Source: Lewinellaceae bacterium (lineage in GTDB: Bacteria; Bacteroidota; Bacteroidia; Chitinophagales; Saprospiraceae). Taken from it: a stretch of 64,000 nucleotides of DNA. Under the pieces are notes generated by a model. The model did not search any database. It saw only the letters and a list, made by a program, of their open reading frames with translations, and was not told where the DNA came from. The stretch covers positions 124,001 through 188,000 of the forward strand of contig JACJYM010000004.1 of assembly GCA_020636155.1 (NCBI GenBank). The letters are read 5' to 3'. Shown one piece after another: positions 1-8,597 of the stretch; position 1 is the first letter of the stretch; every line of letters begins with the position of its first letter. The position numbers were made by a program, and so were the translations under genes.

Positions 1-2709
1 CACTTTTAATAAAGTAATGGAATCGGTGTTTTTACATCCCATCTGATCCGTCAATTCAATATAATATGTGCCGGGACAGAGATTTTGTTGTAGTGGACTA
101 TTGCCTCCGAGATTAATCCATTCATAAAGATAGACACCAGGATTTCCTCCCTTACCTTGAAGAAAGATAAGACCATTGCAATTGTCTCCACAATCTGGTT
201 GCTGTATGGTCGATGCATCTAAGTCTATTACAAGTGGCTCAGGTTCTCCAACATCGAAGAACACGGTATCCGTCGGACAGTTATCTACAATGGCATACAT
301 CCATTGTTCACCACCTTCGAGCATAGTGGCATTGACCCCTGACTCACCAGATGACCAGAAATAATACAAATCTGCCTGTGGGCCTGAGCCTCCTGAAGCC
401 ATTGCCAGAGCATTACCTGTATTTCCATTATAACATTTGGTCGGATTGACATTTAATACCTGAGCAACGACCGGTGGCGGATTATTCAAGGTAAGTGTCG
501 TTTCATAGACACAGCCCGCTAGATCCGTCACGCTGACGTGATAATTACCGGCTCCTATATTTGGCAAAACAGCCGATTGTGACAAAACGTTGCTCGTGTT
601 TCCCTCTTCGTACCATTTATAATCATAAGGCATGGCACCTCCTTGAAGACTGATTGATAAAGAGCCATTGGTATCACCGACGCAGGCGGGGTCATTTGTG
701 CTGGTCATCGAGGTGAAGGACTCCGGATCTACTAATATCCCAAATGTATCTTTCTCACATCCATCTATGCTTACCGTCACATAATAAATACCTGCACCTA
801 AGTTGGTAATTTCCGCCGTATTACCTAAATCCATTCCTTGGTCATCTTCCCAATGATAATCTGCGGTTCCTGTATATATCGCCTTAAGTGATCCATCCAT
901 TTTGCCACTGCAGCTTATCGCCTGTGTGGGCACTACATTGACATTTAAATCACCACCAGGCTCAAAGTGCCATGACTTCGTGACAATACATCCATGATCA
1001 TCTGTTATGGTCACTGAATAATCTCCACCATCCAGGTTGGTACGTAGTCCTAGCGTGCTATTGTCTTCCCAGAGTATGCTGTAAGGTTCTGTTCCTCCTT
1101 TTCCATCGACTTCGATGATTCCATCAAAGCCGGCACATCCCGGTTGTTTTACCATTTGTTCATCTAATTCTAATAACGTAGGCTCTACAATCATAAAGCT
1201 GGTATCCAGCTGACAACCAGTTTCTACATGTTCTATATTAATACCATAATTTCCTTCATCCAATCTTTCGAATGAAGTGAACATCATTGAATTTTGTCCA
1301 AATGCACCCAATAAATCAGACCCTTCATACGTAAATTTATACTTAACGCTTTTATTTTCATGATCTGTATTTACGATTCCCACCACCCAAGAAGTATCGC
1401 CAAAACATAATGGATTATGTACATCCAAATCAACCGAAATAAATTGTTCTCTATATGGCACACATAGACTATCCACATAAGCGGAGCATCCCAATGAATC
1501 TTGGACTCTTATTAAATGTTTGCCTCCTTTTATTGCACCAATGATAATGGGACTGTCATGATTTCCCTGAGGTTGGCCATCAATCCATAATTTATATTTG
1601 CCATCACTCCAAGGAGTTCCTCCTTCTATGAAAATTTGGACTGTCCCATCCTTTGCCTCCTTGCAAGAGGCAGTATCCAGAACGTTATAGTTAACTTTCA
1701 ATGTGTCGAGAGATAAAGTATATGTAGCACTGGCAGAACAACCATCGAGATTACTAACAGTGACAGTGTAATCACCAGGTGGCAAATCCTCAATTTTCTT
1801 TGTAATCCTAAATGTGGGTTCCCACATAATTGTATAATTTCCAATGCCAGTTTCAATTTCTATAAAACCATCATCTCTATCTTGGCAGGTTGGATTACCA
1901 AAATCAACCAAATCAAATTCGATTGGAAAATCTTCCTCTATGCTAATGGTTTGAGTACATAAATTTCCATCACCATCTTCGAAGGTTAATATATAAAATA
2001 AATTTTGAGCTAATCCAGATATTGTTTCTCTTTCATTTAAGCCAAGGGTACCACTAAAGCCTCCGGGCATTATAAGGTATGTGTAAGGAGGATTTCCTCC
2101 TGTTGCATAGAATGTCATGCTGCCATCCGTCGCATTTTCTGTAGCATCACATTTTTTATAAAAACATTGGAAATCTGTGCTGATTATATTGACACATCCA
2201 ATATTTACGCTAATTTCATCACTTGAAAACGTTTGTCCCGCCTCATTTTCTTGATCTACTTCAATTCCACCAATGGTACCTCCATCTATATAAATAGGAG
2301 TGCTATTGCCAGGGTCACCAATAACTGTAAAACAAATTTTTATTAAAGAATCACCAACATTGAAAGTCGGAATATTCTCTGGATCTGAAACTAGATAAAT
2401 AATACTTACATAACCATTGACACCAGTTGTAGGATTAGAAAAAATTTCAAAAGCACCTAAATCCTCATAACTTAAAGAATCAAAATGAACTAAGGCAGGA
2501 TTAAAATTAATAGTAAATTGCATGGAAGTTACTCCCTCGAAACTGTTTACATCAATAGAAATACAAAGATTGTCACCTTGCATCGCATCAAGACATTCAA
2601 TGGTTAAATCAACTTGAGGTGGCATATCTTGTGCTTTCATATTTACTAAGAAGAGCATAAATGACAATATGCTACCTAACTTTAGATATGAAATTATATT
2701 CTTGTTCAT
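1..2709 (-). CDS. cohesin plus SprB-repeat surface adhesin, C-terminus beyond window
   Basis: The frame is open without a stop for 903 codons from an ATG at 2709 to the left edge, so the C-terminus is missing. Residues 1-26 form a signal peptide ending in an N-M-K-A-Q-D stretch. About residues 28-165 look like a cohesin-type beta-sandwich (sequence such as SFEGVTSMQFTINFNPALV and a final hydrophobic strand before IYIDGG). The rest is about eight to ten repeats of roughly 80 residues with GG..PY..W and D..GC motifs, as in SprB/PKD-like gliding adhesins. The protein is inferred to be exported by the type IX system, but the sorting domain is not in the window. A -7 promoter element lies 26 nt upstream. 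Exact partner and function are unknown. Confidence 0.85.
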   Translation of the reverse strand, partial: MNKNIISYLKLGSILSFMLFLVNMKAQDMPPQVDLTIECLDAMQGDNLCISIDVNSFEGVTSMQFTINFNPALVHFDSLSYEDLGAFEIFSNPTTGVNGYVSIIYLVSDPENIPTFNVGDSLIKICFTVIGDPGNSTPIYIDGGTIGGIEVDQENEAGQTFSSDEISVNIGCVNIISTDFQCFYKKCDATENATDGSMTFYATGGNPPYTYLIMPGGFSGTLGLNERETISGLAQNLFYILTFEDGDGNLCTQTISIEEDFPIEFDLVDFGNPTCQDRDDGFIEIETGIGNYTIMWEPTFRITKKIEDLPPGDYTVTVSNLDGCSASATYTLSLDTLKVNYNVLDTASCKEAKDGTVQIFIEGGTPWSDGKYKLWIDGQPQGNHDSPIIIGAIKGGKHLIRVQDSLGCSAYVDSLCVPYREQFISVDLDVHNPLCFGDTSWVVGIVNTDHENKSVKYKFTYEGSDLLGAFGQNSMMFTSFERLDEGNYGINIEHVETGCQLDTSFMIVEPTLLELDEQMVKQPGCAGFDGIIEVDGKGGTEPYSILWEDNSTLGLRTNLDGGDYSVTITDDHGCIVTKSWHFEPGGDLNVNVVPTQAISCSGKMDGSLKAIYTGTADYHWEDDQGMDLGNTAEITNLGAGIYYVTVSIDGCEKDTFGILVDPESFTSMTSTNDPACVGDTNGSLSISLQGGAMPYDYKWYEEGNTSNVLSQSAVLPNIGAGNYHVSVTDLAGCVYETTLTLNNPPPVVAQVLNVNPTKCYNGNTGNALAMASGGSGPQADLYYFWSSGESGVNATMLEGGEQWMYAIVDNCPTDTVFFDVGEPEPLVIDLDASTIQQPDCGDNCNGLIFLQGKGGNPGVYLYEWINLGGNSPLQQNLCPGTYYIELTDQMGCKNTDSITLLKV

Positions 2710-2734
2710 GAAATTCAATTTATAAAAATCTTTG

Positions 2735-2742
2735 CAAAGATA
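2735..2742 (-). promoter_or_regulatory. -7 promoter element TATCTTTG of the adhesin gene
   Basis: The minus strand reads TATCTTTG, an exact match to the Bacteroidota TAnnTTTG element, 26 nt before the ATG. It lies inside a perfect 14-bp palindrome, ATCTTTGCAAAGAT. No convincing -33 TTTG is visible. Confidence 0.55.
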
Positions 2743-3066
2743 TTATAAAAATATTTAATATTTAGGATTCTATTAAGCAAATGTTCTTAACGCAATGCTT
2801 AAGGAATTATTTTGTAAAAAGGATCCTAATTATTGTTTTTTCAAGCTCTTAGTCGAGCTCAATTAATGCTAATTACGTACCTCTTTAAGTTAAGACCTAT
2901 GAATCAGAATAGGCGTTCCCTACAATGGGAAATATTTTGTTAAGAAAATCTTAAAATATTTTTTCTATAAAATGTCTATAGTTAAAAATTGGAGAATTTT
3001 ATCTCTCCACAAAGCTAAAATTATCACTTAGCCAAAGCCTACTAGGACAATCCATGATAATTACTT

Positions 3067-3074
3067 TATTTTTG
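3067..3074 (+). promoter_or_regulatory. -7 promoter element TATTTTTG of hutU
   Basis: TATTTTTG matches TAnnTTTG exactly and stands 40 nt before the hutU ATG, giving a predicted leader of about 35 nt. No clear -33 TTTG at the usual spacing, so moderate confidence. Confidence 0.5.
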
Positions 3075-3114
3075 TAACTCTTTACATGAACAGAATAAAA
3101 TCAGAGTAATAGTT

Positions 3115-5124
3115 ATGAATTTTAGTGATGAAATTAAACAAGGAATTCCTCAATTTTTAATTGCACCTAAAGAAGTAGATAATGATATCAGTCATGCCCC
3201 GGTAAGAGTCATATCCTCATTGACCGAGGATGAAAAAAAATTGGCGGTGAGAAATGCACTACGCTACTTTCCTGTGCATCTTCATGAAATATTGGCCAAG
3301 GAATTTTACGACGAGTTAATCACTTATGGTCGTATCTATATGTATAGATACCGACCCGAAAATCCCATTTTTGCAAGACCAATAAATGACTACCCTGCCA
3401 AAACCAAGCAAGCGGCGGCGATAATGCTCATGATTCAAAACAATCTTGACTATACCGTTGCGAAGCACCCACACGAATTAATTACTTATGGAGGCAATGG
3501 AGCCGTATTCCAAAACTGGGCTCAATATCGCCTCACGATGAAATACCTCTCAGAAATGGAGGAGGATCAAACTCTCGTCCTCTATTCGGGTCATCCGCTA
3601 GGATTGTTTCCTTCTCATAAAGATGCCCCTCGAGTAGTAATCACTAATGGCATGATGATTCCCAATTATTCTAAAAAGGAAGATTGGAATAAATATAATG
3701 CCTTGGGAGTAACTCAATATGGACAAATGACTGCCGGATCATTTATGTACATCGGCCCACAGGGAATCGTACATGGAACGACTATTACGCTTCTCAATGC
3801 CGGCAGAAAAATGGGACTCGGCTCTGACAATCTTGCGGGAATTCTGTTTGTCACCTCAGGGTTAGGAGGGATGAGTGGAGCTCAAAGCATAGCCGGTGAA
3901 ATTACCGGTGCCGTTACCATTATTGCAGAAGTTGATGATGATGCCATAGTTCAAAGAACGACGGATGGCTACATAAAAAAGGAAAATATTTACTCTGATC
4001 TAGAAGCATTAATAACAAGAGCGATAAAAGCTAAAACTAACAGAGAGGCTGTCACTATCATCTACCGTGGCAATATCGTCGATCTGTGGGAGGCTTTAGT
4101 TGATTCTGACCTAAAAGTAGAATTGGGAAGTGACCAAACCTCATTACACAATATTGATGACATGGGCTATTGTCCTGCAGGATACACTTTCGACGAGGCA
4201 AAACAACTTTTGTTAACTGATAAAGAAAAATTCAGAGAAGAAACTTCCAAAAGCCTTGTACGACACGTTAATGCAGTGAACAAACTTTCCGAAAAAGGGA
4301 TGTATTTTTGGGACTATGGCAATGCCTTTTTAAAAGAAGCTGGAGATGCCGATGCAGATATATTCAAAGATGATCAACACCTGAAATTCAAGTATCCATC
4401 TTATGTGGAAGACATCATGGGGCCCATGTGTTTTGACTACGGTTTTGGTCCTTTTAGATGGGTATGTACTTCAGGACTTAAGGAGGATTTATATCTTTCT
4501 GATGAAATAGCGGCACAAGTTTTAAAGGAAATGGAAAAGTCTGCCCCCGAAGAAATAAAAGGACAGCTGAGAGATAATATCCACTGGATTGAATCAGCGA
4601 GAGATAATCTACCTATCGTAGGATCTAAATCACGCATATTGTATGCTGATGCTGATGGCAGGATCAAAATTGCTCGTGCATTTAATGAAGCAATAAAAGC
4701 TGGAAAGTTGAAAGGTCCAGTTGTTTTAGGGAGAGATCACCATGATGTGAGTGGGACGGATTCGCCCTATCGAGAAACTGCAAACATCTATGATGGGTCA
4801 GCGTTTACGGCAGATATGGCTGTTCATAATTTTGTAGGTGATGCATTTAGAGGGGCTACTTGGGTCTCATTACATAATGGTGGTGGTGTCGGCTGGGGAG
4901 AAGTAATAAATGGAGGATTCGGAATGGTCTTAGATGGAAGTGAAGACGCTGACAGGAGGCTTAAATCCATGTTGTATTGGGATGTAAATAATGGCATTGC
5001 CCGTCGAAGTTGGGCAAGAAATAAAGAAGCTATGTTTGCCATCGAAAGGGCGATGGAAGCAGAAAGTAAATTAAAGGTTACAATGCCAAGTTTGGTCGAT
5101 GATTCCATAATTGATAATTTATAG
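3115..5124 (+). CDS. hutU: urocanate hydratase (urocanase), long form
   Basis: Urocanase hydrates urocanate to 4-imidazolone-5-propionate, the second step of histidine breakdown, in the cytoplasm with a tightly bound NAD+. The 669 residues match the longer urocanase found in Bacteroidota and eukaryotes rather than the proteobacterial form of about 555. Visible family blocks include ITYGGNGAVFQNWAQY, SGHPLGLFPSH, a glycine-rich NAD-binding region TSGLGGMSGAQS near residue 255, YGFGPFRWVCTSG with Cys451, and the C-terminal block VSLHNGGGVGWGEVINGG. No hutH, hutI or hutG lies nearby, so the rest of the pathway must be elsewhere. An 11-bp gap separates it from the next gene, which is probably cotranscribed. 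Confidence 0.97.
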   Translation: MNFSDEIKQGIPQFLIAPKEVDNDISHAPVRVISSLTEDEKKLAVRNALRYFPVHLHEILAKEFYDELITYGRIYMYRYRPENPIFARPINDYPAKTKQAAAIMLMIQNNLDYTVAKHPHELITYGGNGAVFQNWAQYRLTMKYLSEMEEDQTLVLYSGHPLGLFPSHKDAPRVVITNGMMIPNYSKKEDWNKYNALGVTQYGQMTAGSFMYIGPQGIVHGTTITLLNAGRKMGLGSDNLAGILFVTSGLGGMSGAQSIAGEITGAVTIIAEVDDDAIVQRTTDGYIKKENIYSDLEALITRAIKAKTNREAVTIIYRGNIVDLWEALVDSDLKVELGSDQTSLHNIDDMGYCPAGYTFDEAKQLLLTDKEKFREETSKSLVRHVNAVNKLSEKGMYFWDYGNAFLKEAGDADADIFKDDQHLKFKYPSYVEDIMGPMCFDYGFGPFRWVCTSGLKEDLYLSDEIAAQVLKEMEKSAPEEIKGQLRDNIHWIESARDNLPIVGSKSRILYADADGRIKIARAFNEAIKAGKLKGPVVLGRDHHDVSGTDSPYRETANIYDGSAFTADMAVHNFVGDAFRGATWVSLHNGGGVGWGEVINGGFGMVLDGSEDADRRLKSMLYWDVNNGIARRSWARNKEAMFAIERAMEAESKLKVTMPSLVDDSIIDNL

Positions 5125-5135
5125 ATGCAATATTT

Positions 5136-5657
5136 TTGAAGAAAAAATCTGAAATCGATAGTATTTTCCAGCAGTTTTACAAAGGAGATCGTATCGCAGG
5201 ATACGTGTATATTTTAATATTTTTATTTTTTATCAGTATCAGTGTTCCGTTTTATCTCATCGGTGACCGTCTGGGGTATTTTTATTTAAGTATTGGATTT
5301 TTTGTTTTGGCACTTTACAGTTTAGGAAAGGGTATAAGTATTTGGTATGTATCGACTAAACGTCTGAAATATTATACCTATAAATATAAGTTGACAGAGC
5401 AAGAACTGAAAGAAGAAAAAGTTTATACAAGGTTTAGAATGTCCAAAAAATATAAAAATCGCAAACGATATTTATTCGTGATACTTGTAGGTATCATGGT
5501 TTCTATCGTAGGCTTGTTTACATCCGAAAAGGGATTAATTATTGGTACGGCTATTCCCATAATTTTATTTACGAGTATCGAGTTTTGCATTGGATTACTG
5601 GTCGAATTTAGATTATCAGAATACTATAAGCGTTTAAATAAAGAGACAGTCCCTTAA
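5136..5657 (+). CDS. small integral membrane protein, unknown function
   Basis: 173 residues starting at a TTG 11 bp after the hutU stop; no in-frame ATG is available upstream because the nearby ATG at 5125 is followed by a stop. Hydrophobic segments fall at about residues 20-40, 45-66, 110-128 and 132-152, giving two membrane hairpins separated by a basic, charged loop (residues 72-108, rich in K, R and Y). I recognise no family. Its position suggests cotranscription with hutU, but a role in histidine use is only a guess. The stop codon sits in the loop of an inverted repeat. Confidence 0.6.
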   Translation: MKKKSEIDSIFQQFYKGDRIAGYVYILIFLFFISISVPFYLIGDRLGYFYLSIGFFVLALYSLGKGISIWYVSTKRLKYYTYKYKLTEQELKEEKVYTRFRMSKKYKNRKRYLFVILVGIMVSIVGLFTSEKGLIIGTAIPIILFTSIEFCIGLLVEFRLSEYYKRLNKETVP

Positions 5658-5671
5658 AAAGAACTGTCTCT
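5642..5671. terminator. 9-bp inverted repeat at gene end, possible terminator
   Basis: AGAGACAGT (5642-5650) pairs perfectly with ACTGTCTCT (5663-5671) around a 12-nt loop that contains the stop codon of the preceding gene. There is no T-tract on either strand, so intrinsic termination is uncertain. It stands between convergent genes. Confidence 0.35.
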
Positions 5672-5722
5672 GATATGAATAATCTAATTATTCAAATAAA
5701 AACCATCAAACACCCTATGAAT

Positions 5723-6151
5723 CTAAGATATCTCTATTGATCTCGCGATCTTATTTTCGTTATTTATTTGTTTGGCAATATCCACTTGTAATAATCCATT
5801 AGACTGCGATGCGGTGATTGAGCTAAGGTTTACATCTTCTGGTAATGTCATGGATTTAGTAAAACTGTTAAAGCTAAATTCTCTCCTTTTGTATTTGGTA
5901 TCTGAGGATGCATTCTCAACTGATTTTTCCCCTTTTACAGTCAGGACATTGTTATCAAGCTGAATATTAATCTCTTCTTTTGTAAATCCTGGTACGGCAA
6001 ATTCAATGTGGTAGGAATTTTCAGATTCCTTAAAGTTAACTGGCGGTTGGGATTGTATAAAATCAGAACCCAAAAATCCATTTAATCCATGATTGAATAT
6101 GTTGTCCATAAGGTCATTAAATGATCTAACTGGCAAATTTTTATTATTCAT
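5723..6151 (-). CDS. Hsp20/alpha-crystallin family small heat-shock protein (distal copy)
   Basis: A 142-residue small heat-shock protein, an ATP-independent holdase that binds unfolding proteins as an oligomer. The alpha-crystallin domain spans about residues 38-130 and shows the family marks: FAVPGFTKEEINIQ early in the domain, VKGEKS in the middle, and a SMTLPEDVN turn followed by NGLLQVDIAK. The short N-terminal arm (RSFNDLMDNIFNHGLNGFLG) is amphipathic, as usual. It lies 27 bp downstream of a second Hsp20 of identical length, so the two are surely cotranscribed and arose by duplication, though they have diverged strongly. Confidence 0.93.
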   Translation of the reverse strand: MNNKNLPVRSFNDLMDNIFNHGLNGFLGSDFIQSQPPVNFKESENSYHIEFAVPGFTKEEINIQLDNNVLTVKGEKSVENASSDTKYKRREFSFNSFTKSMTLPEDVNLSSITASQSNGLLQVDIAKQINNENKIARSIEIS

Positions 6152-6178
6152 AATTTCTATAGTATTTGTGTTAATTAA

Positions 6179-6607
6179 TTATTGATTAATTTCAATAGTT
6201 CTTGGTTTTAGTTCTTCTTTCTTTTTGAGCGAAATTGTCAAAATTCCATTGACGAATTCTGCAGAAACTGAGTCTTGATCAACATCTTTTCCTAGGTTAA
6301 AGGATCTGCTAAAAGTCAAAAAATCATATTCGTTTCGCACAATTTTTTTGTATTCCTTTTGAGTCCTGTTACCCGTGACGTTTAAAACATTGTTCTCGAT
6401 TTTGATGTTTATTTGGTCCTTTTCAAATCCTGGTATTGCCAATTCAATCACGTAATTGTCCTCTGTGGACATAATGTTTGAAGGTGGATTAAAACTATCG
6501 CTCTTTGTTTGAGTTGAATTATTAGAATCTAATTCTTTCATCCAAGCTCTAAATATTGGAGCGACGACCATACCTGAAGGTGAACCATAAAATCTACTAT
6601 TTCTCAT
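6179..6607 (-). CDS. Hsp20/alpha-crystallin family small heat-shock protein (proximal copy)
   Basis: 142 residues; first gene of a two-gene Hsp20 operon. The crystallin domain (about 42-140) contains LAIPGFEKDQINIKI, the central VTGNRTQKEYKK and the C-terminal FVNGILTISLKKKEE, followed by a TIEI tail that resembles the I-x-I oligomerisation motif. The neighbouring copy keeps a comparable SIEIS tail. The 484-bp upstream spacer carries repeated TTGTCAGT octamers that could be a stress operator. Different substrate range or expression level between the two copies is possible but not visible. Confidence 0.93.
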   Translation of the reverse strand: MRNSRFYGSPSGMVVAPIFRAWMKELDSNNSTQTKSDSFNPPSNIMSTEDNYVIELAIPGFEKDQINIKIENNVLNVTGNRTQKEYKKIVRNEYDFLTFSRSFNLGKDVDQDSVSAEFVNGILTISLKKKEELKPRTIEINQ

Positions 6608-7100
6608 TTTTACTTTTATTTATTTTTAAAAATTAAATACATCATATACTAATCAAGCGACATACCAATTGATATTTTTACCAAGATTGTCAGTTTACTA
6701 ATAGATTATTTGCGCCATAATGACACTTTGGTATTTAATTTAATGCCGTTTTGTCAGTATTGTTAGGAGAAGTGTCTTGCATATTGCCCTTTGACTTCAA
6801 AAGAAAAAGCATAGGTCATAATTTATTTTTACTGTTTCTTGACAAAAATTTAAAATTATACGCCTTCGGTATGCCAAAAATATCTATGTATTAATGCATG
6901 AATAAAAGTGTCTTAAATATTACATATTAAAGTTTAATTATTTATATTTTACTGTTTTTCAACGCATTAAATTATATTAATTTATAATTTAATACCAACA
7001 TTATGTGGAAAAAAAAATGTTAAATCGCTATTTTATGTCTTCATTAAATGCATATATTTACACCGAAAATAAGGACACCCCTTAAGACAGCTTGAGAAAT
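6608..7100. other. divergent intergenic region with repeated TTGTCAGT octamers
   Basis: About 490 bp, very AT-rich, between the Hsp20 operon and the TPR gene. It holds TTGTCAGT at 6687-6694 and again at 6751-6758, and an inverted TGACA at 6721-6725 between them. A TAnnTTTG match on the minus strand (6875-6882) is far from the Hsp20 start. On the plus strand, TATATTTA near 7055 differs by one base from the -7 element and could serve the TPR gene. I see no coding frame. Confidence 0.45.
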
Positions 7101-8510
7101 ATGGAACAAAGAACAAAACGGGATTTGGTGCTAAAAAATATTGTTTCTGATTTTGAAACAAAAATAGAAAAAGGTGAAGTAGGCATATTGGACGAGAAAC
7201 TTTTGTTTCAGCTAGTCGACTATTATGATAATGAGATGCAAATGGATAAGGCCCTAGAGGTTATTGAAATTGCCATCGAACAGTACAAGTACAGATCAGA
7301 ATTTTTAATTATTAAATCCAAGCTTCTCCTCAATATGGGATTGGTGGAAGATTGCCTTTACACACTAAACGAAGCCGAAATAATTGCTCCTTATGAAATA
7401 GAAATTTCAATTATCAGAGCGAGAGCTTTAGGAATGAACTCCAAATTTGATGAGGCTCTTAGTATTACCAACGATTTAAAAACTTATGCTAGGGGTGGCG
7501 ATTTGGTTGATATCCTTGTCGCAGAATCACATATTTATGAGCAACTTGGAGACGTAAGCATGATGTTTGAGGTATTGAATAATTCCTTGAGAATTGACAG
7601 TAGCAATAAAGAAGCTCTAAATAATATATTACCAGCAGTAGTTCAGTCCAAAAAATTTAATGAAGGTATCGAGCTTCACGAATTTATGTTGGATGAAAAC
7701 CCTTACAACTACTTGGCTTGGTACAATATTGGTCATTTTTATTGCTATATCAACGAATACGAAAAAGCTGCTGATGCCTTCGAATATGCCTTCATAATAG
7801 AACCGGATTTTGAAGATGCGTACCTTGAATGTGCCGAAATTTATTTGCTATTAAACAATCACAAAAAAGCATTAAAATTTTATAAAGAAGCACTTTCTGT
7901 ATTTGGTGATGACAGCGATTTGTTATTTAACATTGCCAAGTGCCAGTTTGAACTAAAATTATATCCTTCTGCAAAGCAAAACCTGCTCAAAGCACTTAAG
8001 CACGACCAATATAATGATGAAATATATCATCTATTAGGTGAGTGTTACTCCAAAATGGACAACTGGTATAGTGCCATCAATGCATATCAAAAAGCACTTG
8101 CAATAGAAGAAGACCGAGAAGAATACTATATTGGAATCGCTAAAGCTTATGCAGCAATAGAAGATTATGGAAAAGCCACCTTAAATTTCCAGATGGCGAC
8201 AGAAATCAACGATCAAGACAGCCATGTATGGGCTGAGTATATCAGTTTTATTCTTAAGTTGGGATTATATAAAGAAGCATTACAGATCGTAGAAGAAGCA
8301 GATTATCACACTTATGGCGCTGACTTACTTTACTGTAAAGCAGCGGCTTTATTTTTCCTTAAGAGAAAAAAATCAGGGCTTAAAATACTAGAAGAAGCAT
8401 TGATTGATGATATTGCTGCCAAAACAATTCTATTTAATTTAGCACCGGAACTGGAAGTAGACAAAGAAATAGCAGCGATGGTTAGTTACTATATTTCTGA
8501 ATCGGAATAA
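7101..8510 (+). CDS. tetratricopeptide repeat protein
   Basis: About 469 residues from the ATG at 7101; a TTG three codons earlier could extend it. Almost the whole protein is TPR helices of about 34 residues, with clear units such as AWYNIGHFYCYINEYEKAADAFEYA, DLLFNIAKCQFELKLYPSA and EIYHLLGECYSKMDNWYSAIN. There is no signal peptide or membrane segment, so it should be a cytoplasmic scaffold. TPR arrays bind other proteins; the partner is unknown. A strong intrinsic terminator follows, so it is a single-gene unit. Confidence 0.85.
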   Translation: MEQRTKRDLVLKNIVSDFETKIEKGEVGILDEKLLFQLVDYYDNEMQMDKALEVIEIAIEQYKYRSEFLIIKSKLLLNMGLVEDCLYTLNEAEIIAPYEIEISIIRARALGMNSKFDEALSITNDLKTYARGGDLVDILVAESHIYEQLGDVSMMFEVLNNSLRIDSSNKEALNNILPAVVQSKKFNEGIELHEFMLDENPYNYLAWYNIGHFYCYINEYEKAADAFEYAFIIEPDFEDAYLECAEIYLLLNNHKKALKFYKEALSVFGDDSDLLFNIAKCQFELKLYPSAKQNLLKALKHDQYNDEIYHLLGECYSKMDNWYSAINAYQKALAIEEDREEYYIGIAKAYAAIEDYGKATLNFQMATEINDQDSHVWAEYISFILKLGLYKEALQIVEEADYHTYGADLLYCKAAALFFLKRKKSGLKILEEALIDDIAAKTILFNLAPELEVDKEIAAMVSYYISESE

Positions 8511-8567
8511 AGATTAAACTTAGTTTGATGGTCTATTTATTTAGACAATACTCAATTTAATAACCAT

Positions 8568-8597
8568 TGGAAGGAAAGTTTTTCCTTCCATTTTTTT
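8568..8597 (+). terminator. intrinsic terminator of the TPR gene
   Basis: A perfect 10-bp stem, TGGAAGGAAA (8568-8577) with TTTCCTTCCA (8581-8590), closes a 3-nt loop and is followed by seven T residues. The T-run overlaps the stop region of the convergent flippase gene. Confidence 0.85.

Larger units (their letters stand above)
2710..3114. other. divergent intergenic region, adhesin / hutU
   Basis: This 405-bp AT-rich spacer carries the two divergent promoters listed separately. It also holds an AT-only inverted repeat (TAAGA-AAA-TCTTA at 2941-2953, flanked by imperfectly paired AAATATTT arms) and a 6-bp TGGAGA/TCTCCA hairpin at 2990-3009. I see no coding frame of note and no RNA gene. Confidence 0.6.

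Noticed and set aside
1..2709. Tandem DNA repeats in the adhesin
   Set aside because: The repeats are visible at the protein level only; the DNA units have diverged too far to be a recent tandem array.
2930..2964. AT-only hairpin followed by T residues as a terminator
   Set aside because: No gene ends upstream on the plus strand, and A/T-only stems of this kind are expected by chance in such AT-rich DNA.
6875..6882. TATTTTTG on the minus strand as the Hsp20 promoter
   Set aside because: It matches the -7 consensus but is about 270 nt from the first Hsp20 ATG, unlike the other promoters here; kept only as a note.
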